Assembly: GCA_035649235.1 (NCBI GenBank)
Contig: DASRJX010000124.1
Span: 1-11,499, forward strand
Direction of reading: 5' to 3'
DNA: 11,499 nt
Origin: DASRJX01 sp035649235
GTDB lineage: Bacteria > Acidobacteriota > Polarisedimenticolia > Gp22-AA2
Shown: one piece after another, positions 5,797-11,499 of the stretch
How positions within the stretch are numbered: the first letter of the stretch is position 1
How the letters are laid out: each line of letters opens with the position of its first letter
Translations under genes and position numbers: made by a program
Notes under the pieces: model-generated
The model's input: the letters and a program-made list of their open reading frames with translations, nothing else
Database searches by the model: none
Told to the model about the DNA's origin: nothing

Positions 5797-6565
5797 TCGA
5801 CGACTTGGCCTCTAGCCACAGAGCTTCCATGCGATCCCGGTTCCCGGCGGCCGGCCGAAGCCCCTCGGCCGCGAGGCGCTCCTCGACGAACCGGAAACGC
5901 TCCACGAACTTGCGGTTGGCCTCCTGCAGCACCTGCTCCGGATCGAGATCCTCCATCCGGGCGACGTTCGCGAGCGTGAACAGCAAGTCACCCATCTCCT
6001 CGGAGATGCCGTCGCGCGAGCCCGCTCGGACGGCCTCGCGCAGCTCACCCATCTCCTCCTCCACCTTGGACCAGAGCGCTTCCGGGTCCTGCCACTCGAA
6101 CCCGACCCGTGAGGCCTTGGCCGAGAGGCGGAGCGCCTTGAGGAGCGCCGGGAGACTCTTCGGGACGCCGGCGAACAGGGAACCGTCCGCACGGCCGCGC
6201 CGCTCCTCGACCTTGATCTCCTCCCACTGCCGCAGCACCTGGTCGGACGTGTCGAGCCGCCCCGCACCGAAGACGTGCGGGTGCCGGCGCACGATCTTGT
6301 CGCCGATCCCCTTCATGAGCGATTCGATGTCGAAGTCCCCGCGCTCCTGGGCGATGCGCGCCTGGAATACGATTTGAAACAGCAGATCCCCCAGCTCTTC
6401 GCGCAGCGCCTCGGGCGAACCGCCGTCGATCGCCTCCAGCACCTCGTAGGCCTCCTCGACCAGGTAGGTGCGCAGCGTCGCGAGGGTCTGCTCACGATCC
6501 CAGGGACAGCCGTCCGGCCCGCGCAGCCGATCCATGATCTCGCGCAGTCGCTTCATCTCCGACAT
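5708..6565 (-). CDS. mazG: Nucleoside triphosphate pyrophosphohydrolase MazG
   Basis: The 285-residue protein has two MazG domains. The first spans about residues 5-120, with the metal-binding helices VEEAYEVLEAI (36-46) and EELGDLLFQIVFQARIA (56-72); the second spans about 150-255, with EEEMGELREAV (169-179) and EEMGDLLFTLANVAR (189-203). RGPDGCPWDREQT at the start is the family signature. The enzyme cleaves NTPs and dNTPs to NMP and pyrophosphate, cleaning nucleotide pools and, in E. coli, lowering ppGpp. ATG 6565 is chosen because GGAGG lies 5 bases before it; an upstream ATG at 6607 has no such site. Family members end near MEALWLEAK; the remaining 30 residues, rich in Ser, Pro, Gly and Arg, lie antisense over the accA end, suggesting a lost stop codon. 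Confidence 0.93.
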   Translation of the reverse strand: MSEMKRLREIMDRLRGPDGCPWDREQTLATLRTYLVEEAYEVLEAIDGGSPEALREELGDLLFQIVFQARIAQERGDFDIESLMKGIGDKIVRRHPHVFGAGRLDTSDQVLRQWEEIKVEERRGRADGSLFAGVPKSLPALLKALRLSAKASRVGFEWQDPEALWSKVEEEMGELREAVRAGSRDGISEEMGDLLFTLANVARMEDLDPEQVLQEANRKFVERFRFVEERLAAEGLRPAAGNRDRMEALWLEAKSSIRRTSPDRTSPSGGISGSGPPGARPRPSV

Positions 6566-6610
6566 GGCTTCCTCCGGCGCGCCGGACCGCGAGCGGGCCG
6601 CGGCCATCTC

Positions 6611-6639
6611 TTGTCATCGCGCGGTGCAGATGCTACCAT
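6611..6639 (+). promoter_or_regulatory. Extended -10 type sigma70-like promoter for the DUF1844 operon
   Basis: TTGTCA at 6611-6616 (5 of 6) and TACCAT at 6634-6639 (4 of 6) have 17-base spacing, and TG at 6631-6632 gives an extended -10 element. The predicted transcription start near 6646 leaves a leader of about 30 bases before the ATG at 6676. It lies in the divergent gap with mazG. Confidence 0.6.
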
Positions 6640-6675
6640 CCGCGGCTGTTCAGTGCCGATCCTGCGGACTGACGC

Positions 6676-7143
6676 ATGACCGAATCCGAGCAGAACGCCG
6701 GCAAGCGCCACGAGCCGCTTCGAGTCATCGATCGCCGGACGTTCACTCCCGAGGGGGAGCGCCGGCAGCCCGACGCCGCGCGCGAGGAGTCCCCGCACCA
6801 CCAAGCTCCGCCGGCCGCGCCGGAGAGCCCCTTACCGGCCGGCCGCGGCACGCCGCCAGCCACGGGCGAAGCCGACCCGGTCGCCTCGGCTCACTTCCAG
6901 AATCTGATCGTCAACCTGGCCCGCCAGGCGGTTGCGAGCCTCGGGGCCACGCAGCACCCGCTGACCGGGCAGGTCGAGGTCGACATGGAGGCGGCGCAGC
7001 AGATGATCGCCCTGCTGCAGTCTCTCCGGCAGAAGACCCGCGGAAACCTGACCCTCGAGGAGACCGATCTCCTCGAAGGCCTCATCGGCGACCTCCAGAT
7101 GCAGTATGTCGCCGTCCGATCGAAGGCCAAGACCAGGCCGTGA
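6676..7143 (+). CDS. DUF1844 domain protein
   Basis: This 155-residue cytoplasmic protein has a disordered, charged and Pro-rich first half (about 1-70) and a C-terminal DUF1844 domain (about 72-148). Within it FQNLIVNLARQAVASLG (74-90), PLTGQVEVDMEAAQQMIALL (95-114) and KTRGNLTLEETDLLEGLIGDL (120-140) follow the family pattern: a helix, a conserved P-x-TG, a helix with a hydrophobic LL, and KT-x-GNLT before the last helix. The function of DUF1844 is not established. No signal peptide or membrane segment is seen. A weak CGGA lies 7 bases before the ATG, 30 bases after the predicted transcription start. It is first of three same-strand genes with gaps of 28 and 3 bases, so it is probably cotranscribed with the TPR and DUF4388 genes. 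Confidence 0.82.
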   Translation: MTESEQNAGKRHEPLRVIDRRTFTPEGERRQPDAAREESPHHQAPPAAPESPLPAGRGTPPATGEADPVASAHFQNLIVNLARQAVASLGATQHPLTGQVEVDMEAAQQMIALLQSLRQKTRGNLTLEETDLLEGLIGDLQMQYVAVRSKAKTRP

Positions 7144-7171
7144 GCCGGAGCGCCTCGACCGGGGCGGCGTG

Positions 7172-9187
7172 GTGACGGAGTCTCGGCTACCTGTCCCTGC
7201 CCGCGCCGCCCGGGGACGGCTCTCAAAGGCGGGCCTGCTCCTCTTCGGCTCCCTGCTGGCAGTGGGACCGACGACCCTAGGCGCGCCTGCGTCGGGGACC
7301 GCGACCGAGCCGGAAGTGATCCACCTGGACCCGACGACGGCGGCTCCGGACGCGTCCGCCGCGGGCGCTCCGGCCGGCGCTGACGTCGTGCCGGCGACAA
7401 CCCAGGGAATGAACGCCCGCGAGATCCTCGCCGGGCTGTGGTTCAAGTACCAGGCTCTGCGTCAGCGCGGCGCCGAGCAGGAGGCGGCCACCCTCATGGG
7501 CGCCGCGATCGGCTTCATGCAGCGCGAGGGGCTGCAGGCGGCGCCCGAAATCGCCGCGGCCCTCCTGGTGGAAGGCCGTCGGTCCCTGAGGGACGGGGAC
7601 GACGCCAGGGCCATCAGCGCCTTCGGGCTGGCCTCCCGGCTCGATCCGTCCCTCGCGTCGGCACGCTTCGCCCTCGCCGGAACCCTGCTGCTCCGCGAGC
7701 GCGATATCCGAGGAGGGATGAAGGCCTGGTGGGACGGGGTCCGGGCGCTGCTCGGGGACCCCGAGGCGCTGTTCCACGTGTTCGGCAGCGCGCTCCTGGT
7801 GCTCTACCTCGGCGTCTGCTGGGGTGGCGCTCTGGCCCTCGGCCTGATCGGGCTGAAGGCGGGGCCCGCCTTCGCCCACGACCTCAAGGAGCGGATCGGC
7901 GGACCGGTGGCGCCGTTCGTGGCGCCCGTCCTGTGCTGCGCGATCCTGCTCGCGCCTCTCTTCTTTCCGGTGCCGCTGCCGTGGCTGCTGGCCTTCTGGG
8001 CCGCGATCTTCTTCGCGTACGCCCGTGGTGCCGAGCGGGCCATCCTCCTGGCGACGCTGGGAGCGTGGTTCCTGGCGGGGCCGTTCGGCAGCGTGCTGGA
8101 GTGGCAGCTCGCGACCGCCACCGACCCCGTGGCGCGCACGCTGCTCCAGTCGGCCCGCGCCGGCGCCGATCTGCGCCACGAGCCGATCCTCCGGAAGGTG
8201 TCCGACGAGAAGCCGGACGACCCCGTCTATCTCTTCCTGCTGGCGTCGGCCTACCGGGTCGGCGGCCACCTCGACGTCGCGATGACGATGTACCGCCGGG
8301 TGCTGGAGGTCGATCCCTCCAATGCCCGCGCCATGATCAATCTCGGAAACCTGCATTCGCTGCGCGGGGAGTTCGCCCAGGCGCAGGCGCTGTATCAGAA
8401 AGCGGCCACGATCGATCCGACGAACGCGCTGTCGCACTACAACAGCCACCTGGCGCACCTCGAAGCCTTCAATCTCGAGGCCGCGGACGCGGAGCTGAAG
8501 CAGGCGCAGAAGGTCGACGACGCCCTCATCACCGGTCTCCTGACCCGCGGGGGAGAGGGCGCGATGAAGCGGTCGCCCCAGGACAGCCTCTATCCGCGGC
8601 GGGAGATCTGGAAGCGGGCCCTGCGGTTCCGTCGCGAGCGGCCCTTGGGGGCGGAGGCGGCGCGCTCGCTGATGAATCCGACGACGCTGGCCGCCGGCGT
8701 CGGCCTTCTCGCGGCCCTCCTCCTGCCAGGCCTCGCCATGGCCCCGCGCTCGGGCGGCGCGCGCAGCTGCGAGCGCTGTGGTCGTCCTTTCTGTCGCCGG
8801 TGTCAGGTGATCACGCGGGTCCCCGGGAGCTGCTCGCAGTGCGTGCATCTCTTCGTGCTCAAGGACGGCCTCGCTCCCGCGGGCCGGGACCGCAAGAAGC
8901 GCGAGGTGGTCCGCTACCGGCGGCGCCAGTTCGTTCTGTCCCGGGTGGCGAACCTCCTTCTTCCGGGAAGCGGGCACGTGCTCTCGGACCGCCCCGCATT
9001 CGGGATGATCCTGCTCTGCTCCTGGTTGACCGCCGGGATCGGGCTCCTGCTGAGGTCGAGACTTCCGGCGCCTCCGGGAGACGTTGGTTCGGCAACCCTG
9101 TCGGGCGGGTTCCTGCTGCTGTCCGGTCTGGCGCTCCTGACCTGGCTGGCGGCCAATCTGTCACAAGGCGAACCGAGGCCGGAGTAG
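7172..9187 (+). CDS. Membrane TPR protein with six-cysteine zinc-type motif
   Basis: The product has 671 residues from GTG 7172 (672 from the adjacent GTG 7169; GGGG lies 7 bases before 7172). In order: a likely signal peptide (basic 11-19, hydrophobic 20-36, possible cleavage near LGA-PAS); a Pro/Ala/Thr linker; TPR-like helices (about 125-175); about four membrane helices (203-229, 246-268, 270-286, 289-306); a TPR array (about 350-450) with GHLDVAMTMYRRVLEVDPSN and GEFAQAQALYQKAATIDP; another membrane helix (507-524); cysteines 533, 536, 541, 544, 554 and 557 in a CxxC-x4-CxxC-x9-CxxC pattern; and two final membrane helices (607-627, 645-662). The cysteine pattern suggests zinc binding. 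I do not know a named family. An ATG at 7106 would place the start inside the DUF1844 gene and bury the signal peptide. Confidence 0.8.
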   Translation: MTESRLPVPARAARGRLSKAGLLLFGSLLAVGPTTLGAPASGTATEPEVIHLDPTTAAPDASAAGAPAGADVVPATTQGMNAREILAGLWFKYQALRQRGAEQEAATLMGAAIGFMQREGLQAAPEIAAALLVEGRRSLRDGDDARAISAFGLASRLDPSLASARFALAGTLLLRERDIRGGMKAWWDGVRALLGDPEALFHVFGSALLVLYLGVCWGGALALGLIGLKAGPAFAHDLKERIGGPVAPFVAPVLCCAILLAPLFFPVPLPWLLAFWAAIFFAYARGAERAILLATLGAWFLAGPFGSVLEWQLATATDPVARTLLQSARAGADLRHEPILRKVSDEKPDDPVYLFLLASAYRVGGHLDVAMTMYRRVLEVDPSNARAMINLGNLHSLRGEFAQAQALYQKAATIDPTNALSHYNSHLAHLEAFNLEAADAELKQAQKVDDALITGLLTRGGEGAMKRSPQDSLYPRREIWKRALRFRRERPLGAEAARSLMNPTTLAAGVGLLAALLLPGLAMAPRSGGARSCERCGRPFCRRCQVITRVPGSCSQCVHLFVLKDGLAPAGRDRKKREVVRYRRRQFVLSRVANLLLPGSGHVLSDRPAFGMILLCSWLTAGIGLLLRSRLPAPPGDVGSATLSGGFLLLSGLALLTWLAANLSQGEPRPE

Positions 9188-9190
9188 GCG

Positions 9191-10369
9191 ATGGCGCTTC
9201 GCGGAACTCTCCGGGACTTCAGCCTTGCCGACATCTTCCAGCTGATCGGCATCCAGAAGAAGACAGGCGTCCTGACCTTGAAGAGCGACAAGGAGACCTG
9301 CACCGTTGCCTTCTTGGAGGGGCAGGTCGTGGGTACCGAGTCGACGACGCGGCGCCTGGAGGACCGGCTCGGCAGCGTCCTGGTGAAGTCCGGGCGGATC
9401 ACCGAGGCCCAGCTCCAGGAGGCGCTGCGCATCCAGAAGAGCACGCTCAGGCGCCTCGGGAACGTGCTGATCGACAGCCGTTTCCTGGACAAGAAGGACC
9501 TCGCCGCCGCCCTGCAGGTCCAGATCGATCAAATGATCTACAGGCTGTTCCGCTGGACGGCCGGCGAGTACGACTTCAGCCAGGAACAGAAGGTCGAGTA
9601 CGACAAGGAGCTGGTCGTTCCCATGTCCGCGGAGAGCATCCTCATGGAGGGGGCGCGGATCCTCGACGAGTGGCCGATGGTCGAGGAGGGGATCCGGGGT
9701 CTGTCCGCGGTATACCGCCGCGCCGACGTCGAGATCGCCAAGGGCGGCTCGTCCGCCGGCCAGGGAGCGCGCGAGGAAGCGGCGGGCGGCATCACGTTGA
9801 GCCCGACCGAGCAGCAGGTCTACGGCCTCGTCGACGGACGTCGTACCGTGCAGGACATCGTCGATCGCTCCATGCTGAGCGAGTTCGAGACCTGCCGGAC
9901 GCTCTACGAGCTCATCAACCGGCAGATCCTGGAGGAGGTGCGGATCGCCGCGCCAGCCAAGAGTCCGGCGGCGCCAGCCCCGAAGCGCGCTCCCATCGCC
10001 TCGCCGATGCTGGCTGGCGTCACGACGCTGCTGCTCGTCCTCCTGGGAGGGGGCGCCATCCTCTGGCACGCCCTTCCCTGGCTCGGCCGCGCGCGCACAT
10101 ACTCGTCTCCGACACCTTGGCTTGCGCCCTTCCTTTCGCCTTCAGAAGTGGCGGGCGTCGGCCGGGCCATGGCCGACGGCCGGTTGCAGAGCATCGACTT
10201 CGGCATCCAGGTCTACTACCTCCTCAATCGGGGCTTCCCGGAGAAGCTGGACGATCTCGTGACGGAAGGGCTCTTGCGCCGGGAGGATTTGAGTTTTCCG
10301 GCAGGCATGGCGATCCGCTACCAAGCGCGGCAATCGAGCTACAGATTGACCCTCGATGGAATCCGCTAG
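9191..10369 (+). CDS. DUF4388 (PatA-N-like) protein with one membrane helix
   Basis: The 392-residue protein opens with MALRGTLRDFSLADIFQLIG and KKTGVLTLKS, the DUF4388/PatA N-terminal signature (residues 1-55), found in proteins of motility and signalling systems. LEDRLGSVLVKSGRITEAQLQEALRIQ (56-82) then resembles the N-terminal MshEN-type repeat of type II secretion/type IV pilus ATPases. A segment at 201-252 looks like a winged-helix fold (LSPTEQQVYGLVDGRRTVQDIV). A Pro/Ala linker leads to one membrane helix (275-293). The last 90 residues, probably outside the membrane, carry YYLLNRGFPEKLDDLVTEGLL and end YRLTLDGIR, like the tail of GspG-type pseudopilins. GGAG lies 6 bases before ATG, overlapping the previous stop region; the gap is 3 bases. 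The exact function is unknown; signalling or pilus/secretion-linked is inference. Confidence 0.82.
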   Translation: MALRGTLRDFSLADIFQLIGIQKKTGVLTLKSDKETCTVAFLEGQVVGTESTTRRLEDRLGSVLVKSGRITEAQLQEALRIQKSTLRRLGNVLIDSRFLDKKDLAAALQVQIDQMIYRLFRWTAGEYDFSQEQKVEYDKELVVPMSAESILMEGARILDEWPMVEEGIRGLSAVYRRADVEIAKGGSSAGQGAREEAAGGITLSPTEQQVYGLVDGRRTVQDIVDRSMLSEFETCRTLYELINRQILEEVRIAAPAKSPAAPAPKRAPIASPMLAGVTTLLLVLLGGGAILWHALPWLGRARTYSSPTPWLAPFLSPSEVAGVGRAMADGRLQSIDFGIQVYYLLNRGFPEKLDDLVTEGLLRREDLSFPAGMAIRYQARQSSYRLTLDGIR

Positions 10370-10372
10370 TTA

Positions 10373-10400
10373 TTGAAAATAAATATCTTAACTGTATACT
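10373..10400 (+). promoter_or_regulatory. Strong sigma70-like promoter upstream of dnaK
   Basis: TTGAAA at 10373-10378 (5 of 6) and TATACT at 10395-10400 (5 of 6) are 16 bases apart. They begin four bases after the stop of the preceding gene, in an AT-rich island that stands out from the GC-rich surroundings. The leader to the dnaK ATG would be about 82 bases. Confidence 0.6.
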
Positions 10401-10407
10401 GGGAATA

Positions 10408-10437
10408 ACTTGACAACAATAGACTCAAGTATTATCG
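10408..10437 (+). promoter_or_regulatory. Second promoter-like site overlapped by a perfect inverted repeat
   Basis: TTGACA at 10410-10415 is a perfect -35 element; the -10 candidates are TATTAT at 10430-10435 (spacing 14, short) or TTATCG at 10432-10437 (spacing 16). ACTTGA at 10408-10413 and TCAAGT at 10425-10430 are perfect inverted repeats with an 11-base spacer, placed over this element as an operator would be. The HrcA operator CIRCE (TTAGCACTC and its complement) is absent. Confidence 0.45.
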
Positions 10438-10452
10438 TGTCCTGTGACTAAG

Positions 10453-10482
10453 TGGCTTGGAGAGCCCTAAGCCAGGAGGCTT
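10453..10482 (+). promoter_or_regulatory. Alternative hairpins at the dnaK ribosome binding site
   Basis: TGGCTTGG (10453-10460) can pair with CCTAAGCCA (10467-10474, one G-U pair), leaving a six-base loop. AAGCC (10469-10473) can instead pair with GGCTT (10478-10482), with AGGA as a four-base loop. The two structures share the AAGCC strand and cannot form together. The Shine-Dalgarno AGGAGG (10474-10479), 9 bases before the ATG, is mostly free in the first and lies in loop and stem of the second. Translational switching is inference from pairing. Confidence 0.4.
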
Positions 10483-10488
10483 TGAAAC

Positions 10489-11499
10489 ATGAGCAAGACC
10501 ATAGGGATCGACCTCGGCACGACGAACTCCGTCGTTGCCGTGATGGAAGGCGGCAAGCCGGTGGTGATTCCGAACGCCGAGGGATCGCGCACCACGCCCT
10601 CGGTTGTGGCGTTCAGCGAGAAAGGGGAGCTCCTGGTGGGCCAGGTCGCGAAGCGCCAGGCCATCACGAACCCCGAGAACACCGTTTTCTCCATCAAGCG
10701 CTTCATGGGTCGCCGCATGGAGGAGGTCACCGAAGAGATGAAGATGGTCCCGTACCGGGTGATCGCCGGGCCGGGGAACGCGGTGCGCGTGCGCGCCCGC
10801 GGCAAGGAGTACGGGCCGGAGCAGATCTCGGCCTACATCCTGCAGAAGATGAAGCAGTCAGCCGAGGACTATCTGGGCGACAAGGTCACCCGGGCGGTCA
10901 TCACGGTTCCCGCCTACTTCAACGACGCCCAGCGCCAGGCGACCAAGGACGCCGGGCGGATCGCCGGCTTCGAGGTGGAGCGCATCGTCAACGAGCCGAC
11001 CGCGGCCGCCCTGGCGTACGGCCTCGACAAGCAGAAGGACGAGGTCATCGCGGTCTACGACTTCGGGGGCGGCACCTTCGACATCTCCATCCTGGAGGTC
11101 GGAGAGGGCGTCGTCGAGGTCAAGTCGACACACGGCGACACGCATCTGGGCGGAGACAACATCGATCAGCGGATCATCGAGTGGATCACCGCCGAGTTCA
11201 AGAAGGACAACGGCATCGACCTGTCGAAGGACCGCATGGCGCTGCAGCGGCTGAAGGAGGCGGCCGAAAAGGCGAAGTGCGAGTTGTCGACCGTGACGGA
11301 GACCGAGATCAACCTGCCCTTCATCACGGCGGATGCGACGGGCCCGAAGCACCTGACGATGAAACTCTCGCGCGCCCAGTTCGAGCGGCTGGCCGGCGAT
11401 CTCTTCGAGCGCTCGCTCCCGCCCGTGGAGCAGGCCCTCAAGGACGCCGGTCTCAAGCCCCAGGACATCGACGAGGTCGTCCTGGTGGGGGGCAGCACC
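10489..11499 (+). CDS. dnaK: Chaperone DnaK (Hsp70), N-terminal part, runs off right edge
   Basis: The open frame from ATG 10489 gives 337 residues, nearly the whole nucleotide-binding domain; the rest lies outside the window. DnaK binds exposed hydrophobic segments of client proteins in an ATP cycle run by DnaJ and GrpE, in the cytoplasm. Visible Hsp70 marks are GIDLGTTNS (6-14, phosphate 1), Lys70 in FSIKRFMGR (catalytic), TVPAYFNDAQRQATKDAG (139-156), VNEPTAAALAYGLD (167-180), VYDFGGGTFDIS (189-200, phosphate 2, Thr196 matching the autophosphorylated threonine) and the adenosine motif VLVGGST (331-337). AGGAGG lies 9 bases before the ATG. It follows the DUF4388 gene after 119 bases with its own promoters, so it is probably a separate transcription unit. 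No grpE or hrcA lies upstream. Confidence 0.97.
   Translation, partial: MSKTIGIDLGTTNSVVAVMEGGKPVVIPNAEGSRTTPSVVAFSEKGELLVGQVAKRQAITNPENTVFSIKRFMGRRMEEVTEEMKMVPYRVIAGPGNAVRVRARGKEYGPEQISAYILQKMKQSAEDYLGDKVTRAVITVPAYFNDAQRQATKDAGRIAGFEVERIVNEPTAAALAYGLDKQKDEVIAVYDFGGGTFDISILEVGEGVVEVKSTHGDTHLGGDNIDQRIIEWITAEFKKDNGIDLSKDRMALQRLKEAAEKAKCELSTVTETEINLPFITADATGPKHLTMKLSRAQFERLAGDLFERSLPPVEQALKDAGLKPQDIDEVVLVGGST

Noticed and set aside
4797..6377. 526-codon plus frame across accA and mazG
   Set aside because: It is a shadow frame: Arg/Gly-rich, over two clear genes in other frames.
7438..10413. 991-codon plus frame across the TPR and DUF4388 genes
   Set aside because: It is a shadow frame with Arg/Pro/Gly-rich translation; the overlapping frames have membrane helices, TPRs and DUF4388 motifs and proper starts.
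10858..11352. Minus-strand frames opposite dnaK (10858-11352 and 11166-11498)
   Set aside because: DnaK antisense frames are a classic artefact of high-GC dnaK genes; no binding sites or recognised domains.

Overview
This is a GC-rich bacterial chromosome segment made mostly of housekeeping genes. Its left edge looks like the end of an integrated element, and its right edge runs into dnaK. The organism cannot be fixed from the sequence. High GC, a DUF1844 gene, a DUF4388 (PatA-N-like) gene, a C-terminal-tail SSB and a two-domain MazG would suit Acidobacteriota or a myxobacterial/delta-type lineage, but this is inference.

Left edge (1-549): a minus-strand unknown gene runs off the window (75 codons visible, good ribosome binding site). 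About 280 non-coding bases with inverted repeats follow, then an exact 3' part of a tRNA-Arg(CCU) gene (anticodon loop to encoded CCA) with no matching 5' half. This is the usual footprint of a tyrosine-integrase element in a tRNA gene, so 1-505 is probably the distal end of an island and the native chromosome starts at about 506.

Cell envelope and housekeeping block (579-6565): a YfgM-like membrane-anchored TPR protein converges on ssb (minus strand). ssb is divergent from a tightly coupled run murJ (lipid II flippase), dtd (D-aminoacyl-tRNA deacylase) and xerD (site-specific recombinase), whose reading frames overlap by 3-4 bases. accA (acetyl-CoA carboxylase alpha) follows on the same strand. 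mazG (NTP pyrophosphohydrolase) comes in from the opposite strand, and its last 30 codons lie antisense over the end of accA.

Uncharacterised module (6611-10369): an extended -10 type promoter drives a DUF1844 protein, then a large secreted or membrane TPR protein with a six-cysteine zinc-type motif, then a DUF4388 protein with one membrane segment and a pseudopilin-like tail. Gaps are 28 and 3 bases, so this is very likely one operon of unknown role.

Right edge (10370-11499): an AT-rich intergenic region carries a strong sigma70-like promoter, a second partial one overlapped by a perfect 6-bp inverted repeat, and two mutually exclusive hairpins at the ribosome binding site of dnaK. No CIRCE element is present. 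The dnaK gene (nucleotide-binding domain, 337 codons) runs off the right end.
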